Positions 41,881-50,451 of a DNA stretch of 64,000 nucleotides are shown in pieces; the first letter of the stretch is position 1, and every line of letters begins with the position of its first letter. The position numbers and the translations under genes were made by a program. Location: positions 62,001 to 126,000 of the forward strand of contig CAVTRI010000002.1 of assembly GCA_963737075.1 (NCBI GenBank), given 5' to 3'. This DNA is from CAVTRI01 sp963737075 (GTDB taxonomy: Bacteria > Actinomycetota > Acidimicrobiia > Acidimicrobiales > Palsa-688). The notes below the pieces were generated by a model. That model did not search any database and was not told the origin of the DNA. It saw nothing but the letters and a program-made list of their open reading frames with translations.

Positions 41881-43496
41881 CCATGCCTCCGCCGGGCATC
41901 GCCGGGGCGCCCTCCTTCTCGGGCTTGTCGGCGATGACCGCCTCGGTGGTGAGGAACAGCGCCGCGATCGACGCCGCGTTCTGCAGCGCAGACCGGGTCA
42001 CCTTGGCGGCGTCGATCACGCCCGCCTTGAACAGGTCCTCGTACTCGCCGGTGGCGGCGTTGAGGCCCTCGGCCTGGCCGGACAGCGCCTTGACCTTCTC
42101 GATCACGACGCCGCCCTCAAAGCCGGCGTTCACCGCGATCTGCTTGAGGGGCTCTTCGACTGCCCGGGAGACGATCCGGGCCCCGGTCGCCTCGTCGCCT
42201 TCGAGCTTGGAGGCCACGTCGAGGATGGCCTGCTGCGAACGCAGTAGGGCCACGCCGCCGCCCGGGACGACGCCCTCCTCCACAGCAGCCTTCGTGGTGG
42301 AGACGGCGTCCTCGATGCGGTGCTTCTTCTCCTTCAGCTCGACCTCGGTGGCGGCGCCGACCTTGATGACCGCGACACCGCCCGACAGCTTGGCCAGGCG
42401 CTCCTGGAGCTTCTCCCGGTCGTAGTCGGAGTCGGTGTTCTCGATCTCGGTCTTGATCTGGCTGATCCGGCCCTTGATATCGCTATCCGAGCCGGCGCCT
42501 TCCACGATCGTGGTCTCGTCCTTGGTGACGACCACCTTCCGGGCCCGGCCGAGCAGGTCGACGGTGGTGTTCTCGAGCTTCAGGCCGACCTCTTCGGTGA
42601 TGACCTGACCACCGGTCAGGATCGCCATGTCCTGCAGCATCGCCTTGCGTCGCTCACCGAAGCCAGGCGCCTTGACGGCGACCGACTTGAACGTGCCACG
42701 GATCTTGTTGACCACGAGGGTGGCCAGAGCCTCGCCCTCGACGTCCTCGCCCACGATCACCAGCGGCCGGGCCGACTGCATCACCTTCTCCAGCAACGGC
42801 AGCAGGTCGCGGACAGCCGAGATTCTTGGACCCGACGAAGAGCAGGTAGGGATCGTCGAGGGTGGCCTCCATGCGCTCGGTGTCGGTCACGAAGTACGGG
42901 GAGATGTAGCCCTTGTCGAAGCGCATACCTTCGACGAGCTCGAGGTCCATGCCGAAGGTCTGCGACTCCTCGACGGTGATGACACCGTCTTTGCCGACCT
43001 TGTCGATGGCCTCGGAGATGATCCCGCCGATCTCGGTGTCGGCGGCGGAGATCGACGCCACCTGGGCGATCTGCTCCTTGGTCTCGGTCTCCTTGGAGAC
43101 TCCCTTCAGCGCGGACACCGACGCCTCGACGGCCTCCTCGATGCCCCGCTTCAACGACATCGGGTTGGCGCCAGCGGCCACGTTGCGCAGGCCCTCGCGG
43201 ACCATCGCCCAGGCAAGCACGGTCGCGGTGGTAGTGCCGTCACCGGCGACGTCGTCGGTCTTCTTGGCCACCTCCTTGACCAGTTCGGCGCCGATCTTCT
43301 CGAAGGGGTCCTCCAGCTCGATCTCCTTGGCGATGGAGACCCCGTCGTTCGTAATGGTGGGCGCACCCCACTTCTTCTCCAGCACGACGTTGCGGCCCTT
43401 GGGGCCGAGCGTGACGCGTACCGCGTCCGCCAGTTGGTTCATCCCGCGCTCCAGGGAGCGGCGTGCGGACTCGTCAAAAGCAATCAGCTTGGGCAT
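41870..43496 (-). CDS. groEL: Chaperonin GroEL, interrupted by a frameshift
   Basis: The N-terminal portion runs from ATG 43496 (PKLIAFDESARRSLERGMNQLADAVRVTLGPKGRNVVLEKKWG, AGDGTTTATVLAWAMVREG) to DPYLLFVGSK near residue 222. Similarity then continues one base later as ISAVRDLLPLLEKVMQSARPLVIVGEDVEGEALATLVVNKIRG through to GGGMEDF at 41870. The coding strand reads AAGAATCTCG where AAGATCTCG is expected (42822-42827). Without the extra base the protein is a full-length chaperonin of about 541 residues. The gene is monocistronic with no groES beside it, as for actinobacterial GroEL2, and has a CIRCE operator. Confidence 0.95.
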
Positions 43497-43527
43497 GGGT
43501 GGATCGTTCCCTCCGTTGGGACCCGGG

Positions 43528-43554
43528 TTAGCACTCTCATCGGTCGAGTGCTAA
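43528..43554. promoter_or_regulatory. CIRCE element (HrcA operator) of groEL
   Basis: TTAGCACTC-N9-GAGTGCTAA is a perfect match to the CIRCE consensus, 31 bases before the groEL start and immediately downstream of its -10 box. HrcA bound here would repress groEL until heat shock. Confidence 0.97.
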
Positions 43555-43555
43555 C

Positions 43556-43584
43556 AGTTAACCGCGCGTGTGCGATTAACGCAA
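43556..43584 (-). promoter_or_regulatory. Promoter of groEL
   Basis: On the minus strand TTGCGT (43579-43584) and TTAACT (43556-43561) are separated by 17 bases, and the CIRCE operator starts right after, overlapping the expected transcription start. Confidence 0.55.
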
Positions 43585-43675
43585 CCGGGGGTCGCGAGAC
43601 TGGACGGGCCCCATCCGCACGGTCCACCTTGTCGGCGCGGTGACATATGAAAGTAAATGTGAGACGCTTCGCTGC

Positions 43676-43951
43676 CTACCCGCCGGCGACCGCGGGAACG
43701 ATGGACATGGTGGTCCCAGGCTCGAGCTTGGTATCGACTCCGTCGAGGAAGCGGATGTCCTCGTCAGCGACGAACACGTTCACGAAGCGACGGAGCTTGC
43801 CGGACTCGTCAAAGAGCCGATCAGCGAAGCCGGGGTGGGCAGCCTCCAGCGCGGCCAGCGCCTCGCTCACCGTGGAGGCGTCGACCTGGACAGCGGCGTT
43901 GCCACCCGCCAACGAGCGCAGCTGCGTAGGGACTCGGACGGTCACGGCCAT
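43676..43951 (-). CDS. MoaD/ThiS family sulfur carrier protein
   Basis: A 91-residue ubiquitin-like protein (VTVRVPTQLRSLAGGNAAVQVDASTVSEALAALEAAHPGFADRL, FVNVFVADEDIRFLDGVDTKLEPGTTMSIVPAVAGG) ending in the Gly-Gly that is thiocarboxylated in sulfur carriers. ATG 43951 has a GGAGG Shine-Dalgarno at 6 bases. It lies 60 bases after thrC, a pairing also seen for CysO-type carriers with PLP enzymes, so it may feed cysteine, methionine or molybdopterin synthesis. Confidence 0.9.
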   Translation of the reverse strand: MAVTVRVPTQLRSLAGGNAAVQVDASTVSEALAALEAAHPGFADRLFDESGKLRRFVNVFVADEDIRFLDGVDTKLEPGTTMSIVPAVAGG

Positions 43952-44011
43952 GTCAGTACCTCCAGTTGGGGCTGCGCCCAAACCCGTCGCCGGGGTCTCT
44001 GTGCTCCCACG

Positions 44012-45253
44012 TCAATCGACCTCGTCGATGCGGACGCTGGTGGCGAAGGCGTCGAGAGTGGGGGAAATGGTAGCGGTCGGGTGCAGCGCGCCTGCCAGCG
44101 CGTCGAGGGTCTTCAGGCCGTTGCCGGTCACGTAAGCGACCACTCGCTCGTCCGGGCGGACGATGCCTCTGGCTGCCAGCTGCGCCAAGGTAGCGATCGT
44201 CACGCCGCCCGCCGTCTCGGCGAAGATGCCCTCGGTGCGGGCCAGCAGCCGGATGCCGGCCACGATCTCGTCGTCGTTCACCGCCCCGATCGCTCCGCCG
44301 GACGCTCGAACGGCGTCGAGGGCGTACACGCCGTCGGCAGGATCGCCGATCGCGAGCGACTTGGCAATGGTTGACGGCCGGACAGGGCGGACATCGTCGC
44401 GGCCGGCCGCGAACGCCGCCGCCACCGGCGAACACCCCTCGGCCTGGGCGCCGGAGATCCGGACGTGCGGTTCGCCCTTGAGCAGGCCGACCTGGTGCAG
44501 CTCGCGAAACCCTTTGGCCACCTTGGTCAGTTGGCTGCCGGAAGCAATGGGGACCACGACGTGATCGGGTGCGGTCCAGCCGAGCTGCTCCGCAACCTCG
44601 AACGCCAGCGTCTTGCTTCCCTCGGCGTAGTACGTGCGCACGTTGACGTTGACGAACGCCCAGGTCGGATGCTCGCTCGCCAGTTCGGCGCACAGGCGGT
44701 TGACGTCGTCGTAGGAGCCTTCGACCGCCACCAGGTTGCCGCCAAAGACTGCCGTCATTTGCACCTTGGACGGCTCCAGATCGGAGGGGATACACACCAC
44801 CGATCGCATCCCGGCGCGAGCGGCGTGGGCGGCGACAGAGTTGGCCAGGTTGCCGGTGGAGGCGCACGCGGCCACCTTGAAGCCGAGCTCCCGGGCCTTG
44901 GTCAGCGCAACCGAGACGACCCGGTCCTTGAAAGAACCGGTCGGATTGACGGTGTCGTTTTTGATCCACAGCTCACCGAGGCCAAGCTCGGCGGCGAGGC
45001 GGTCCACGCGTAGGAGCGGGGTGTAACCGGCACCAAGATCCACGGCGCCGCTGGGGCTGGCGGGAAGCAGGTCGGCGTAGCGCCAGATCGTCCGCGGTCC
45101 GGCGGCGATCCGCTCTGGCGAGACCGCCGCCGCGACGGCGTCGTAGTCGTACACCACTTCGAGCGGCCCGAAACACCACTCGCAGACATGCAGAGCTTCA
45201 GCCGGATAGGTGCGGCCGCATTCCCGGCAGCGGAGACCTTCTACGAATGGCAC
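44012..45253 (-). CDS. thrC: Threonine synthase
   Basis: A 413-residue fold type II PLP enzyme converting O-phosphohomoserine to threonine. The N-terminus has a zinc-ribbon-like pair LRCRECGRTYPAEALHVCEWCFGPLE, followed by TPLLRVDRLAAELG, the PLP Lys in NPTGSFKDRVVSVAL (about residue 103), and VVPIASGSQLTKVAKGFREL. The zinc-ribbon form is typical of archaeal and actinobacterial ThrC. GTG 45253 has a GAGGAGG Shine-Dalgarno. Because the next gene is a sulfur carrier, a cysteine-synthase-like role on O-phosphohomoserine or O-phosphoserine is an alternative. Confidence 0.88.
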   Translation of the reverse strand: MPFVEGLRCRECGRTYPAEALHVCEWCFGPLEVVYDYDAVAAAVSPERIAAGPRTIWRYADLLPASPSGAVDLGAGYTPLLRVDRLAAELGLGELWIKNDTVNPTGSFKDRVVSVALTKARELGFKVAACASTGNLANSVAAHAARAGMRSVVCIPSDLEPSKVQMTAVFGGNLVAVEGSYDDVNRLCAELASEHPTWAFVNVNVRTYYAEGSKTLAFEVAEQLGWTAPDHVVVPIASGSQLTKVAKGFRELHQVGLLKGEPHVRISGAQAEGCSPVAAAFAAGRDDVRPVRPSTIAKSLAIGDPADGVYALDAVRASGGAIGAVNDDEIVAGIRLLARTEGIFAETAGGVTIATLAQLAARGIVRPDERVVAYVTGNGLKTLDALAGALHPTATISPTLDAFATSVRIDEVD

Positions 45254-45363
45254 GGTTCCTCCTCATCGCATCGGGCATTGGCACCTGGTGCCGTGCCGGC
45301 CTGGCACGACATTGGTTGCCGCGGCGTCACAGGGCCCGTCCCTCAGCCGCTCTTGATGATGTC

Positions 45364-45377
45364 GCCACCATGGTGGC
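45364..45377. promoter_or_regulatory. Perfect 14-bp palindrome between thrC and gpgS
   Basis: GCCACCATGGTGGC is self-complementary and lies in the 245-base divergent gap between thrC and gpgS. It could be an operator, but chance symmetry is possible in GC-rich DNA. Nothing else was recognised in this gap. Confidence 0.3.
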
Positions 45378-45498
45378 CGATCAGGGTCGCGCCCGTCAAA
45401 GCGGTTCCGCAAGGCGGGACCGCAGTGGTGACGCCGCCGCGTCAGCATCCCTCTCGCATGGAGCGGCAGGGCCGCGGCCGTGGCAGGATGCCAGGGCC

Positions 45499-46389
45499 AT
45501 GATCCGTTCCTTCTTGGCGGAGGAATATCCCCCCGAACGTCTGCTGGAAGTGAAGCGTGGCCGGCAGGTGACGGTCTGCCTGCCGGCGCGTGACGAGGAG
45601 GCCACGGTCGGTGAGGTGGTGACGATGATCCGCCGGGAGCTGATAGAGCGGACGGGGCTGGTCGACGAGCTGCTGGTCGTCGACGACGGGTCCAGCGACT
45701 GCACGGCCGCCGTGGCGGAGGCGGCCGGTGCCACGGTCGTAGCCGCGTCCACCGTCCTGCCGGAGTACGGCACAGAAGGGGGCAAGGGACAGGCGCTGTG
45801 GCGGGGTGTGCACGTGGCTGGCGGCGACCTGCTTGCATTCTGCGATGCCGACATCCGGAACTTCGATCCCGCGTTCGTGCGTGGTCTCATCGGACCGCTC
45901 CTGACTCATGACGACGTTCAGTTCGTGAAGGGCTTTTACGAGCGGCCTCTCGACGGCCGGCCTGGTGAGGGCGGCCGCGTGACGGAGCTCATGGCCCGGC
46001 CGGTAATCTCCCTGCTCTTCCCACATCTGTCGCCGCTCTTCCAGCCGCTTTCGGGTGAGTGGGCGGCGTGGAGAGAGGTGCTGGAAGAGGTGCCCTTCGT
46101 GGGTGGCTACGGCGTCGACCTGGGCTTGCTCATCGACGTTTCCGAACGGTTCGGGGCGTCGGCCCTGGTCCAGTGCGACCTTGGTCAGCGGGTACATCGC
46201 AACCGGCCGCTCGGCGAGCTGTCTGCCCAGTCGCTCGCAATCTTGCAGCTCGCGTTGAGCCGCGCCGGCCTGGCCGAGCCGGGCCCCTGGGCTTCGGCGC
46301 TGCTCCGCCCGGGCGCCGAGCCGGTGCCGGTCACCCTGGTCGAGCGCCCGCCGCTGGCCGAGGTTCCCGCCCACCGCAAGACCGCCTGA
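45499..46389 (+). CDS. gpgS: Glucosyl-3-phosphoglycerate synthase
   Basis: GpgS transfers glucose from NDP-glucose to 3-phosphoglycerate, the first step to glucosylglycerate and methylglucose lipopolysaccharides. The 296-residue GT81 enzyme has VTVCLPARDEEATVGEVVTMIRREL, VVDDGSSDCTAAVAEAAGA, GGKGQALWRGVHVAGGDLLAFCDADIRNFDP with the DxD metal site, and GGYGVDLGLLIDVSERFG. ATG 45499 begins the similarity; a CAGGAT box lies 9 bases upstream. A glycerate kinase converges on it. Confidence 0.93.
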   Translation: MIRSFLAEEYPPERLLEVKRGRQVTVCLPARDEEATVGEVVTMIRRELIERTGLVDELLVVDDGSSDCTAAVAEAAGATVVAASTVLPEYGTEGGKGQALWRGVHVAGGDLLAFCDADIRNFDPAFVRGLIGPLLTHDDVQFVKGFYERPLDGRPGEGGRVTELMARPVISLLFPHLSPLFQPLSGEWAAWREVLEEVPFVGGYGVDLGLLIDVSERFGASALVQCDLGQRVHRNRPLGELSAQSLAILQLALSRAGLAEPGPWASALLRPGAEPVPVTLVERPPLAEVPAHRKTA

Positions 46390-46398
46390 CCGCCGCCT

Positions 46399-47388
46399 TC
46401 AACGCCTGGACAACTCGGATGCCACGACTTCTTCAATACAACCCGCGGGATCGGCGAGCGCCCGTGCTCGGCCGAAGCGTTCGACCAGGCTGCAGGACCA
46501 CACCCCGTGCCCGATCACGACCTCGCCGGCCACGATTAGCAGCGGCACGCCCGCCGCTTCCGCCAGTTCGGCGACGCCGCCGACCGCCTTGCCGTTGAAG
46601 GACTGCTCGTCGAGGAAACCTTCGCCGGTCACGATCAGATCGGCTTCCTCGATCCGGGCCGCCAGGTCCAGCGCGTCGGCCACCACCTCGAAGCCCGGCA
46701 GGAGGGTGGCTCCGATCGCCGCCAACCCGCCGGCAAGCCCCCCAGCGGCGCCCGCTCCCGGCAGGATGCTCACATCCACGCCGAAACGTTCCCGGTACAG
46801 CTGGACCAGGCGCTCAAGGCGCCGAGCGAGAAGCCGGACCTGAGCTGGCGACGCGCCCTTCTGGGGAGAGAACACCTCCGCGGCCTGAACGAATCGGGTC
46901 GTCACGTCGCAGGCCACCAACAACTCCACCCCTCGTAAGCGGCTATGCGGTTCGAGCACCTGCAGCGCCCCCCACCCGCCGTCGGTGGTGGCCGATCCGC
47001 CCAATCCCACCAGCACGCGCGTCGCCCCTTCTTTCACCGCGGCTGCGATCAGCTCTCCCGTCCCTGACGTGTCGGCCCGGATCGGGTCGTTGCCATCGGG
47101 GCCGCCCGCCAGCATCAGGCCGGACGCGGTCGCCATCTCCACCACCGCGGTCCGGCCGTCCTCGAGCATGCGCCACTCGGCCATCACCGGCTCGCCTAGC
47201 GGTCCTCGCACCTTTCGGGGCCGACGGTGCCCGCCGAGCACGTCGCCGAACCCTTCGCCCCCATCGGAAACCGGCGCCTCATCACATGTCCATCCGGTGT
47301 CGGCCGCTGCCCGAGCGACGGCGGCGGCCACTTCCCGGGCCGTCGCCGTGCCGCGGAATTTGTCGGGAGCGGCGAGCACGCGAGGCAC
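46399..47388 (-). CDS. Glycerate kinase (GlxK/GarK family)
   Basis: The 329-residue protein opens with RVLAAPDKFRGTATAREVAAAVARAA and contains PVSDGGEGFGDVL, TSGTGELIAAAVKEGATRVLVGLGGSATTDGG and GAGAAGGLAGGLAAIGATLLPGFEVV, the family's diagnostic blocks. It makes phosphoglycerate from glycerate, so it may supply the acceptor used by GpgS or recycle glycerate. GTG 47388 lies 6 bases after a CAGGAT box and starts the similarity. Divergent from otsA. Confidence 0.92.
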   Translation of the reverse strand: MPRVLAAPDKFRGTATAREVAAAVARAAADTGWTCDEAPVSDGGEGFGDVLGGHRRPRKVRGPLGEPVMAEWRMLEDGRTAVVEMATASGLMLAGGPDGNDPIRADTSGTGELIAAAVKEGATRVLVGLGGSATTDGGWGALQVLEPHSRLRGVELLVACDVTTRFVQAAEVFSPQKGASPAQVRLLARRLERLVQLYRERFGVDVSILPGAGAAGGLAGGLAAIGATLLPGFEVVADALDLAARIEEADLIVTGEGFLDEQSFNGKAVGGVAELAEAAGVPLLIVAGEVVIGHGVWSCSLVERFGRARALADPAGCIEEVVASELSRR

Positions 47389-47394
47389 CGTCCT

Positions 47395-47400
47395 ATCCTG
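47395..47400 (-). promoter_or_regulatory. -10 box of the glycerate kinase gene (leaderless)
   Basis: CAGGAT on the minus strand lies 6 bases before GTG 47388. Confidence 0.45.
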
Positions 47401-47476
47401 CCCGCGCACCCAGCGGCGTGGCCGCCGGGAGGCGGTCGCGGCGGGCGGGCGTGGCGCGGTTAGGGTCGCCGGGCAC

Positions 47477-48754
47477 ATGCCGCCTCCCGCCAACCTGCTG
47501 GTGCTGTCTAACCGGGGACCGAGCGGTCCTGCGGCCGGCGGGCTGGTCACGGTCCTGACACCAGGCGCCCGTCGGGACCACGCGAGATGGTTGAGCGCCG
47601 ATGCGGTTGCCGCCGACCCGGACCAATACCGGGCGTACTACGACGTCGCCGCCAACGGCACGCTGTGGTATTGCCTGCACGGGCTGTGGGATCTCCCCCG
47701 GCGGCCCCGTTTCGACCGCCGCTGGCATCAGGCCTGGGACGCTTACCGGGCGGTCAACGAGCGCTTCGCCGCCGAAGCCGACGCCGCAGCCGCGCCCGGA
47801 GCAACGGTGCTGGTCCACGACTATCACCTGACGCTCGTGCCGGCGATGCTGGCCGAGCGACGCCCCGACGTGCGCACGCTGGCGTTCCTTCATACGCCGT
47901 GGTGCTCGCCCGCCGAGCTCGCCGTCCTGCCCGACACGGTGGTGCGAGAGGTGCTGCAGGGGCTCGCGTCGGCACGGGTGTGCGGGTTTCACTCGCCCCG
48001 TTGGGCAGCCAACTTCGCGGTGTGCTGCGACGAGGTCCTCGGGCGCGTGGTGCCGACCGTCGTCGCCCCCGCCGCGCCCGACGTGGCCGACCTGGAGGCC
48101 GTGGCCCGCTCGGCGGAATGCGAACGGGAGCTGAAATCGCTCGACGCATGGGCCGCGGGCCGCCAGCTCGTGGTGCGGGTCGACCGTCTGGAGCCGTCGA
48201 AAAACCTGCTCCGGGGCTTCTGGGCGTTCGACGAGCTGCTCGAGAGAAACCCTGGATGGCGGGGGTGGGTGTCGTTCGCTGCCATGGTGTACCCGTCGCG
48301 GGCAGGGCTGTCCGACTATCTGGCGTACGCGTATGAGGCGGCGGCGGTGGCGGACGTGGTGAACGCCCGGTGGGGAACATCCGAATGGACTCCCGTGCTG
48401 CTCCAGCCCGAAGACAATCACGCCCGGTCGGTCGCCGCTCTTCGCCGGGCCGACGTGCTCCTCGTCAACCCGGTGCGGGATGGGCTCAACCTGGTCGCCA
48501 TGGAAGGCCCGGCGATCAACGACCGTGCCACGGGCCTCGTGCTGTCGCGGCAGGCCGGTTGCTGGGATGTCATCGGCGACGCCGCCTACGGGGTCAACCC
48601 CTTCGACGTGACGCACACCGCGACGGCCCTGGACGCCGCGCTTGCGGCGCCCGCCGCCGAGCGGGAAATGCGGGCGGCGGCGCTACGCAAGGCGGCGACG
48701 GCGCGTTCTCCGCTCGACTGGTGGGACGACTTGTTGGCTGCGGTCGACGTCTGA
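47477..48754 (+). CDS. otsA: Trehalose-6-phosphate synthase (GT20)
   Basis: The 425-residue GT-B enzyme makes trehalose 6-phosphate from NDP-glucose and glucose 6-phosphate. Visible signatures: LLVLSNRGPSG at the N-terminus, VLVHDYHLTLVPAMLAERRPDVRTLAFLHTPWCSPAELAVLP, RVDRLEPSKNLLRGFWAFDELLERNPGWRG, and LLVNPVRDGLNLVAMEGPAIN. It is about 50 residues shorter than typical OtsA. A TAGGGT box lies 10 bases before ATG 47477. otsB lies convergently downstream across a repeat-filled gap. Confidence 0.92.
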   Translation: MPPPANLLVLSNRGPSGPAAGGLVTVLTPGARRDHARWLSADAVAADPDQYRAYYDVAANGTLWYCLHGLWDLPRRPRFDRRWHQAWDAYRAVNERFAAEADAAAAPGATVLVHDYHLTLVPAMLAERRPDVRTLAFLHTPWCSPAELAVLPDTVVREVLQGLASARVCGFHSPRWAANFAVCCDEVLGRVVPTVVAPAAPDVADLEAVARSAECERELKSLDAWAAGRQLVVRVDRLEPSKNLLRGFWAFDELLERNPGWRGWVSFAAMVYPSRAGLSDYLAYAYEAAAVADVVNARWGTSEWTPVLLQPEDNHARSVAALRRADVLLVNPVRDGLNLVAMEGPAINDRATGLVLSRQAGCWDVIGDAAYGVNPFDVTHTATALDAALAAPAAEREMRAAALRKAATARSPLDWWDDLLAAVDV

Positions 48755-48765
48755 ACGCGCCCCGC

Positions 48766-49065
48766 GGGTCGCTTGACGCGGTGCGGCCCACTTGGCGCGA
48801 TCGGGCACCGCGCAGGCGTGAATGGACAGACGCGGATCGCGCCAACCCTCGCCACTTGGCGCGATGCGGCCCATTTGGCGCGTGCAGCACCGCGAAGGCA
48901 CGAATGGACAGGCGCCACATCGCGCCAACCCTCGCCACTTGGCGCGACCGAGCACGGTAGCGGTCACCCGTGGCGCAATGCGGCGTCATATACGACGCCT
49001 GAACGCGCCCCACGTGAGCGGGCAGACGCCAGATCGCGCCAACCCCCGCCACGAGGCGCGATCAA
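48766..49065. repeat. 82-bp direct repeats carrying ATCGCGCCAA...TTGGCGCGAT hairpins
   Basis: The 339-base gap between convergent otsA and otsB holds no gene. GAATGGACAG recurs 82 bases apart (48820, 48902). Perfect or near-perfect stems occur at 48836-48865 (10 bp), 48919-48948 (9 bp) and 49032-49063 (9 bp), with 10- to 14-base loops. The segment 48973-49009 resembles 24655-24690. They may act as terminators or as REP-like elements. Confidence 0.85.
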
Positions 49066-49093
49066 GCGAGGTGTCGAGGACCCCAACCAGCTT

Positions 49094-49858
49094 CTAAGAA
49101 GCGAGTGCCCGAAAGAAGTCCAGCGCTCCGGTCGGCCCCTCGACCTCGACATCAGCGGCGTCGAGCAGTTCCGGTGGAGACTCGGGGCTCGCAACGGCGA
49201 CGGCCAGGGTGTCAACGCCAGACCCTCGAAGATCGGCGAGGGCGGCGAACGCCGGCAGATCGCCGGTGTCGTCACCCACGAAGCACACGGCAGTCATGCC
49301 GGCGGCCAGGTCGGCCACCACCGTGCCCTTGTCGGCCTGGACGGGGGGCCGCAGCTCGATGGATTTGCGGCCTCGCACCGCCTCGACACCGGTCGCTGCG
49401 GTCTCCTTCTCGGAGAAATGCTCGGCCCACGCGCGCTCATCGGGCGCCAGTCGGTAGTGGAGCGTCACGGCGAGGCCCTTGTCTTCGACGTAGACGCCGG
49501 GCGGCGCGGCTGCCTGCGCTCGGGCGGCGAGCTCGGCGATCACCGGTCGCCAGCGTTCTGCCTCCGGGAGCCCGACGGCGCGGCCTTCGCAGGTGCGTTC
49601 GAGGCCGTAGAGACCGACCAGGCTGACGTCAGGCACGTCGCCGACATGATCAATGAGGTATTGCACGGGGCGTCCCGACACCACCGCGACAAGCCGGTAG
49701 CGGCCGGCGAGCGCGCGCAGGGCGTCGACCATGCCCTCGAAGGGACGAGCGCCCTGGGGGTCCTTAACAATGGCCGCCACCGTGCCGTCGAAGTCGGTCA
49801 GCACCGCGGCCGTCTCCGGATGGTCGAGCCAGGGCGCGAGCAGCCGGCGGTCGACCAC
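49094..49858 (-). CDS. otsB: Trehalose-phosphatase
   Basis: A 254-residue HAD phosphatase that removes phosphate from trehalose 6-phosphate. Motif I is VLTDFDGTVAAIV (residues 19-31), motif II VAVVSGRP, the cap segment includes GLYGLERTCEG and VEDKGLAVTLHYRLAP, and motifs III/IV are DKGTVVADL and AVCFVGDDTGDLPAFAAL. GTG 49858 lies 7 bases after the stop of the upstream LytR_C gene, suggesting one transcript. Confidence 0.94.
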   Translation of the reverse strand: MVDRRLLAPWLDHPETAAVLTDFDGTVAAIVKDPQGARPFEGMVDALRALAGRYRLVAVVSGRPVQYLIDHVGDVPDVSLVGLYGLERTCEGRAVGLPEAERWRPVIAELAARAQAAAPPGVYVEDKGLAVTLHYRLAPDERAWAEHFSEKETAATGVEAVRGRKSIELRPPVQADKGTVVADLAAGMTAVCFVGDDTGDLPAFAALADLRGSGVDTLAVAVASPESPPELLDAADVEVEGPTGALDFFRALAS

Positions 49859-49865
49859 CGGCGAG

Positions 49866-50393
49866 CTATGCCGTGGCGGCGAGGTCGGGACCGATGATCA
49901 GCACCAGGTTGGCGCTGGTCTTGTCGCGGGGTGGGATCGGAGCGGTCGCTGGAGGCGGGATCGTCGTGTTGACGGCCGTGGCGGGAATCCCGACCACCGT
50001 CGCCAGGTGCTGCGCGGCGGGGATGAAGCCCGGGGTGAGTACGTAGATGGCTGACACAGTCACCTTCGCGGTGGCGTTGTCGCCCGGCAAGGTGTTATAG
50101 CCGTACGTCGTCTTGAGCTTGGTCGACCACTGGCTAGCCAGGGGGCTGGCCGGGTTGGCACCGTTGAGGACCTGGACCTTCGTGGCGGCGGTAGCGACGA
50201 TCGTGGTGGTCGTCGGGGCCGCGGACGTTGGAGGCGTCGCCGCCCCGTGGTGCGCGGGCGCCGAGGTGGCGCTGGCCCTGGTGGTGGAGTTCGACGAATG
50301 GTGAAGCACGAGTACGCCGGCGAGGATGACGACCGCGATCAGCACCACCGCCTTCACGGTCTGCGGCCGGGCGTCGGCGCCGTCGCCGGTCAT
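49866..50393 (-). CDS. LytR C-terminal domain membrane protein
   Basis: A 175-residue protein with a single N-terminal membrane segment AVVLIAVVILAGVLVLHH (residues 14-31), a Thr/Ser/Ala-rich linker and a LytR_C domain (TKVQVLNGANPASPLASQWSTKLKTTYGYNTLPGDNA, VYVLTPGFIPAAQHLATVVGI). LytR_C domains occur with cell wall LCP ligases and are thought to bind wall polymers. ATG 50393 is favoured over ATG 50411. It is followed by otsB. Confidence 0.85.
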   Translation of the reverse strand: MTGDGADARPQTVKAVVLIAVVILAGVLVLHHSSNSTTRASATSAPAHHGAATPPTSAAPTTTTIVATAATKVQVLNGANPASPLASQWSTKLKTTYGYNTLPGDNATAKVTVSAIYVLTPGFIPAAQHLATVVGIPATAVNTTIPPPATAPIPPRDKTSANLVLIIGPDLAATA

Positions 50394-50451
50394 CCGATCG
50401 CGCGGCCTCACCGGGCTCCCCGCGCGCCAGCCGGCCGAGTATCAAAACGGT

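Noticed and set aside
41870..43496. Two separate GroEL genes
   Set aside because: The two parts are complementary halves of one chaperonin in adjacent frames; the second has no promoter or ribosome site.
45254..45498. tRNA or small RNA gene between thrC and gpgS
   Set aside because: No cloverleaf or conserved RNA motif could be found; only one short palindrome is visible.
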